This document shows, in pieces, positions 29,407-32,882 of a stretch of 32,882 nucleotides of DNA (position 1 is the first letter of the stretch; each line of letters starts with the position of its first letter). Position numbers and translations under genes: made by a program. The stretch comes from Bacteroidales bacterium (GTDB lineage Bacteria; Bacteroidota; Bacteroidia; Bacteroidales; P3), in contig JAEEIS010000157.1 in the NCBI GenBank assembly GCA_016281475.1, positions 1 to 32,882 on the forward strand. Reading direction: 5' to 3'. The notes beneath the pieces are model-generated. The model was not told where the DNA came from. It worked only from the letters and a program-made list of their open reading frames with translations, and did no database searches.

Positions 29407-31506
29407 CTAATTGTAGGCGTGTACACCACCTAGAATGAGATTCACTCCGAAGTAGGTGATGGCAACACTGAGTATCGCCACCATGCAATAGATGTGAAAC
29501 ACTTTATGGGAGTGATTGTCTTTATTTGACATATAAATAGGGTAGAGATAGACAATCAGGGTAATGAGAGCCCACACCTCTTTGGGATCCCACGACCAAT
29601 AATTGCCCCACGACACATTGGCCCACACGGCACCTATGACGATACCCACCGCTAGCAACGCCTCGGCAGGATAGAGCAACAAGAGGTTAGTATGCTCCAG
29701 CCGCTCGCGCTGCTCGGGCAGGATAAGCGCAGCAACGCTGCCCAGCATCACGAAAAGGAACAGCGCGTAGGCTATCATGATGACCGTGACGTGCAGCGAC
29801 AGCAACGGCGAGTTGAGCACCGGCATGAGATGGGTGACGGGAGGGTTGGAACCGTTCATCATCGCCACCAACTGGCAGAATCCCATCGCCAACAATGCCA
29901 CCGAAGGTGCCGAACGATGCCGACACATGGCAAAGAGTGCCACGATGCCCAAGACGACAGACACTAGGTTCATACTGTCGAATCCTCCTGCCAACGGCAC
30001 ATGCCCTCCCACTATCCACCGCAGCACAATGACGAGCAGCAGGTATGTGGTGACGGCCGCCACAATAATGGCAGCAATGCGCGATAGGAGACGAATCCTG
30101 CCTCCTGTGGCAATGGTGAGGGCAAAAAGCACGACACCCAGCACGACTGTCATTATCGCCAGCCACCGCCCCATAGTAAAGGAGTTGTAGACCCGTTCGG
30201 CCGCAATGCGTGCTGGCGAAGGGATGATGGCGGCGGCCTGTTTCTGCTGATATTGGAGGGTTTTGGCAAACACTGTGTCGAGGGTTGCGAAATCACCTTT
30301 TATCACCAGTTCCTGACAATAGCCCAGCTGCTTGCGAACAAAAAGATACTGGTCGTCGTCGACGCTGAGCGGCAGTGGGTCGTTTTGCGAATACCAGCCT
30401 ATGTTGCCAAGCGAGTCGGAGAGCGGATAGATTTTCAGCAGCTGGCTGTTGGCCACCATCTGCACCAGTTGTAGCTTCTCGCTGGCAGCAGCAAGTTCCT
30501 TCGTATAGGCACTATCAAGCAACGCTTGGTGTGCCAACAGGTTGTTGAGCGAAGTGTAGCGACCATCCATACCCAATTGCCGACGCACCTGCGCACCCTT
30601 AATCTTGATAAGGGGTTCGTCACACCACTCGCCATAGTATAACATCCAGCCGCCAAGCACCTGCTCGGGAGTGAGCCCATGGTAGGTAGAACGTCCGTAT
30701 AGCTTGGTGGTAAAGTCCTTGGCGAGAGTCTGCAACGGACACACTCGCCCGTTGTAGAGCACCTGTACGCGTCCCATCTGGTCGGCAGTATGGCGCGGCA
30801 AGGTTTGGGGCGCAGCGGATACCGCCCCTGCCACTATGAGCATCAACAGCAGCGGCAACCCCTTCAGTAGCCGACGGAAACGCGACCTCGGCGACAGAAA
30901 CATGGCCACCAGTCCCAAGACGAGCATGGCGTAACCGATATAGGTGACGGTGATGCCGATAGGGTCGTGCGAGACGCTGAGCGTGGAGCCACCCTCGGCA
31001 TCATAGTCGGCCTGATAGAAACGGTAGCCTCCTCGACGGTAGATGTTGTTCATGGATATGTCGACCCGCCCGCCTGCGATAGAGATATGACTGACGAAGT
31101 CCATCGGTGCCTGGGAACCGGGGTATCTGACTACCTCGAAATGCTCGAGCGTGACAGAGAACGGCAGCTGGTGGGCTGTGCCTCCATCGTCGGTGAAAGT
31201 GCTGCAGGGCACACTGGGGTGCAACGTCATGTCACCATGGTTGCCCGTCCATGTGGAGAGTCCGCCACCCAACAGGATGACCACCACCGAGCCGTAAATC
31301 AGCAGGCGATAGGGGGTGTGCCACATCTTGTGGCGCACAATGGCGACTATGGCACCTATGCCCACCAATGCCAGCAGCAGGACGAACCACCACGAATTGT
31401 ATACTGCCTCCGAGGCGGTGTCGGTACCACCAACTTTTTCAACAATAGTGCCGGTGGCGAGAGCTACCGCCACCAGCACCATGAGAAGAACATTGTAATT
31501 TTTCAT
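29407..31506 (-). CDS. ccsBA: System II cytochrome c biogenesis protein, ResB-CcsA (CcsBA) fusion
   Basis: A 699-aa inner-membrane haem lyase that carries haem to the periplasm and attaches it to CxxCH motifs of c-type cytochromes. The N-terminal ResB/CcsB-like part (1-220) has three or so transmembrane helices and a periplasmic segment (HQLPFSVTLEHFEVVRYPG, GYRFYQADYDAEGG). A large periplasmic insert follows (about 225-440, RVQVLYNGRVCPLQTLAKDF). The C-terminal CcsA part has six or more helices with the haem-binding WWD domain (WGNYWSWDPKEVWALIT), SLHVTVIMIAYALF and SHKVFHIYCMVAIL, supplying the conserved external histidines. The fused form is common in Bacteroidota. The gene follows the di-heme cytochrome by 58 nt on the same strand and probably serves it. 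Confidence 0.93.
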   Translation of the reverse strand: MKNYNVLLMVLVAVALATGTIVEKVGGTDTASEAVYNSWWFVLLLALVGIGAIVAIVRHKMWHTPYRLLIYGSVVVILLGGGLSTWTGNHGDMTLHPSVPCSTFTDDGGTAHQLPFSVTLEHFEVVRYPGSQAPMDFVSHISIAGGRVDISMNNIYRRGGYRFYQADYDAEGGSTLSVSHDPIGITVTYIGYAMLVLGLVAMFLSPRSRFRRLLKGLPLLLMLIVAGAVSAAPQTLPRHTADQMGRVQVLYNGRVCPLQTLAKDFTTKLYGRSTYHGLTPEQVLGGWMLYYGEWCDEPLIKIKGAQVRRQLGMDGRYTSLNNLLAHQALLDSAYTKELAAASEKLQLVQMVANSQLLKIYPLSDSLGNIGWYSQNDPLPLSVDDDQYLFVRKQLGYCQELVIKGDFATLDTVFAKTLQYQQKQAAAIIPSPARIAAERVYNSFTMGRWLAIMTVVLGVVLFALTIATGGRIRLLSRIAAIIVAAVTTYLLLVIVLRWIVGGHVPLAGGFDSMNLVSVVLGIVALFAMCRHRSAPSVALLAMGFCQLVAMMNGSNPPVTHLMPVLNSPLLSLHVTVIMIAYALFLFVMLGSVAALILPEQRERLEHTNLLLLYPAEALLAVGIVIGAVWANVSWGNYWSWDPKEVWALITLIVYLYPIYMSNKDNHSHKVFHIYCMVAILSVAITYFGVNLILGGVHAYN

Positions 31507-31560
31507 CTATTCGGATGTTCGGATAATCAGATTTTCGTAATATCGTAATAACGGATAACA
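31505..31560. repeat. GGATAATCAGATTTTC repeat between the two cytochrome genes
   Basis: TTCGGATGTTCGGATAATC, AGATTTTCGTAATATCG and TAATAACGGATAAC are successive related units. They are close to the units at 23801-23880 upstream of lon. No inverted arrangement is obvious. Confidence 0.5.
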
Positions 31561-31564
31561 CCAG

Positions 31565-32882
31565 CTAGATTGCATTGATAAACTTCACCACGGCGTCGCG
31601 GTCGCTTTTGGAGAGCTGGCGGAATTTCTCGACCGTCCAGCGGGCATCACTACCTGGGCAGCCGTGCCACATGATGGCCTCCACCACGTTGCGGGCACGA
31701 CAGTCGTGCAGGCGGTCGGAGTGTCCGCTACAGATGGGCGACAAACCACGACCCCACAGGGGAGTGGTGCGGCACCAGCCTGTACGGATGTCGTTGACCA
31801 TGCGCAGGCGGTGCTGCACCATGTCAGTGTAGGGCCAGATGGTCTGATAGGGGTAGCGGGGCAGGCGTGCGTCGCCATCGGCGAAGAATCCGTTGGGGTC
31901 GGTGTAGATGTCTGGACCCGTCTTCCAGCTGGGACGGTGGCAGGTGGCGCAGCCCATGTCGCGGAACAGTTTGCGCCCGCGCTGCACTGCGGTGTCGCCC
32001 AGGTTGCGTGCGGCAGGCACTGCCAGTCCGCGATGCCACACCATGAAGTTAACGTAGTCCTGGTCGCTCATCTCAGCGGGCAAGGTGTCGCACATCAGGT
32101 AGTTGTAGATGTCGGTGCGTGGGTCTCCCGACTTATTCCATTGGGGGAAATAGTTGTAAAACTGCGCCTGCACCTCGGGATCTTCCGAAGCGGTAGTAGC
32201 ATAGATACTCTTGTTTAGGCTGAGGTAATGGCTGCGCCGGTCACTACGGTTCACATTGGTGATGTTCCAGATGGCGTTGGCTCCTGCTGCGTCCTGCAAC
32301 GGTCCGCGGCTGAGGGCGTAGGTGAAACGCTTGGGGTGGCTGGTGCCGCCATAGAGCGAAGCCCAGTCGTTGCCAGCCCAAATAGCAGGGTTGAGGTCGG
32401 CACCCGCATCATATTCTTTCTGATATTGGGCTTTCAGCGAGTCGTCGGGGATGGCATCGAGCAGTCCCGTGCCATAGATGCCGATGGTGCTCTCCAAACG
32501 AAACGCCAACTGGCTATATGGTGCCGACAAGGGCGCATAGAATGCATCTTCGGGAATATTCACTTCGGGATAAATCAGGCTGTAGGTCTCTCCGTCAGGG
32601 AAGCGGTTGCCCCATTCGTCGGTGTAGCCGAGCCACGCAATGCTGATTTTGTCCTCGTCGATAGAGGGCTTGAAGGGTTGCACCGCCTTGGTCTGCGGCA
32701 TGCCTGCCACCGAGGTCTCATACGCGTCAGTAGTCTTGTTGTACACTACCAGCAGATACCCGTTTGCCCAATCATCAGCACGATAGCGTTCCATGCGTCT
32801 GCCATGGCCGTAGCCCGGATGGCACGCCTCGCACGAGGAACGCACGTAAAGGGGACCTAGACCATTGAACGGCGGGTTATTC
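31565..32882 (-). CDS. Di-heme c-type cytochrome, DUF1111/DHOR family (putative peroxidase), 5' end outside window
   Basis: The frame is open to the window edge (438 codons seen), so the signal peptide is missing. Two CxxCH haem-attachment motifs are visible: CEACH in FNGLGPLYVRSSCEACHPGYG near the start of the visible part (quoted in part: SSCEACHPGYG), and CATCH in FRDMGCATCHRPSWKTG in the second half. The C-terminus TTPLWGRGL, SDRLHDCRARNVVEAIMWHG and KSDRDAVVKFINAI is typical of the DHOR group, related to bacterial cytochrome c peroxidases and MauG. The enzyme probably reduces hydrogen peroxide or another oxidant in the periplasm, but the substrate of this subgroup is not firmly known. 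Extra cysteines (GWCRT, PICSG, HDCRA, HGCPG) may form disulfides. Haem attachment would need the downstream ccsBA product. Confidence 0.9.
   Translation of the reverse strand, partial: NNPPFNGLGPLYVRSSCEACHPGYGHGRRMERYRADDWANGYLLVVYNKTTDAYETSVAGMPQTKAVQPFKPSIDEDKISIAWLGYTDEWGNRFPDGETYSLIYPEVNIPEDAFYAPLSAPYSQLAFRLESTIGIYGTGLLDAIPDDSLKAQYQKEYDAGADLNPAIWAGNDWASLYGGTSHPKRFTYALSRGPLQDAAGANAIWNITNVNRSDRRSHYLSLNKSIYATTASEDPEVQAQFYNYFPQWNKSGDPRTDIYNYLMCDTLPAEMSDQDYVNFMVWHRGLAVPAARNLGDTAVQRGRKLFRDMGCATCHRPSWKTGPDIYTDPNGFFADGDARLPRYPYQTIWPYTDMVQHRLRMVNDIRTGWCRTTPLWGRGLSPICSGHSDRLHDCRARNVVEAIMWHGCPGSDARWTVEKFRQLSKSDRDAVVKFINAI

Overview
The window is a typical Bacteroidota, most likely Bacteroidales, chromosome segment. 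Evidence: promoters fit the Bacteroidota pattern TTTG - about 20 nt - TAnnTTTG (clear ahead of ffh, ribF and tRNA-Pro); the primary sigma factor is short (286 aa, no region 1.1); there is an orphan type IX secretion (T9SS) C-terminal sorting domain; an HU-like/SPOR fusion and a ResB-CcsA fusion are present; and the tRNA has no encoded CCA. KdsB implies an LPS-bearing outer membrane. A family- or genus-level call is not possible from this sequence alone. Almost everything is ordinary core genome, so the accessory signal is limited to one IS element, two FGE-like paralogues and an unusual density of structured intergenic repeats.

Layout. 1-3452 (minus): 3'-truncated GH3 glycosidase and a secreted FGE-like protein. 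3780-6098 (plus): ffh and folD, ending in a strong terminator. 6172-6657 (minus): small lipoprotein. 11563-6766 (minus): a tight operon ribF - LRR protein - nitrilase-family amidase - mutS2, with gaps of 1 nt, a 4-nt overlap and 10 nt. 11638-13419: remnant of a T9SS cargo gene abutting a frameshifted IS3-family element. 13766-17476 (plus): rpoD, rsmG and a second FGE-like gene. 17630-20844: deoxynucleoside kinase, kdsB and a cytoplasmic-HU/periplasmic-SPOR membrane protein. 20940-27972: trmB, yebC, rsmI, mgtC-like, lon and a PorE-like propeller/OmpA-like protein. 28103-29180: tRNA-Pro(GGG) and a coiled-coil/beta-barrel envelope protein. 32882-29407 (minus): di-heme DUF1111 peroxidase-like cytochrome c and a system II cytochrome c biogenesis protein.

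How the genes fit together. Themes are translation and RNA modification (ffh, rsmG, trmB, rsmI, tRNA), cofactor and nucleotide supply (folD, ribF, deoxynucleoside kinase), DNA and protein quality control (mutS2, lon), and envelope biology (kdsB, SPOR protein, PorE-like protein, barrel protein, FGE-like proteins). The two cytochrome c genes probably form a functional pair: ResB-CcsA attaches the haem that the di-heme protein needs.

The most notable signal is not a gene. Nearly every gap longer than about 60 bp holds AT-rich quasi-tandem repeats with a 7-11 nt period, usually arranged as perfect or near-perfect inverted repeats. The unit differs from gap to gap (TTGAAAA, TTTAAAGTTTAA, CAATCAAG, TATACTTTAGT, GGGAGTTAAA, CGGTAGAAAT, GGATAATCAGATTTTC). 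One such element appears to lie in frame inside ribF, and another encodes the N-terminus of the second FGE-like protein. I found no defence system, CRISPR array, prophage or biosynthetic cluster.
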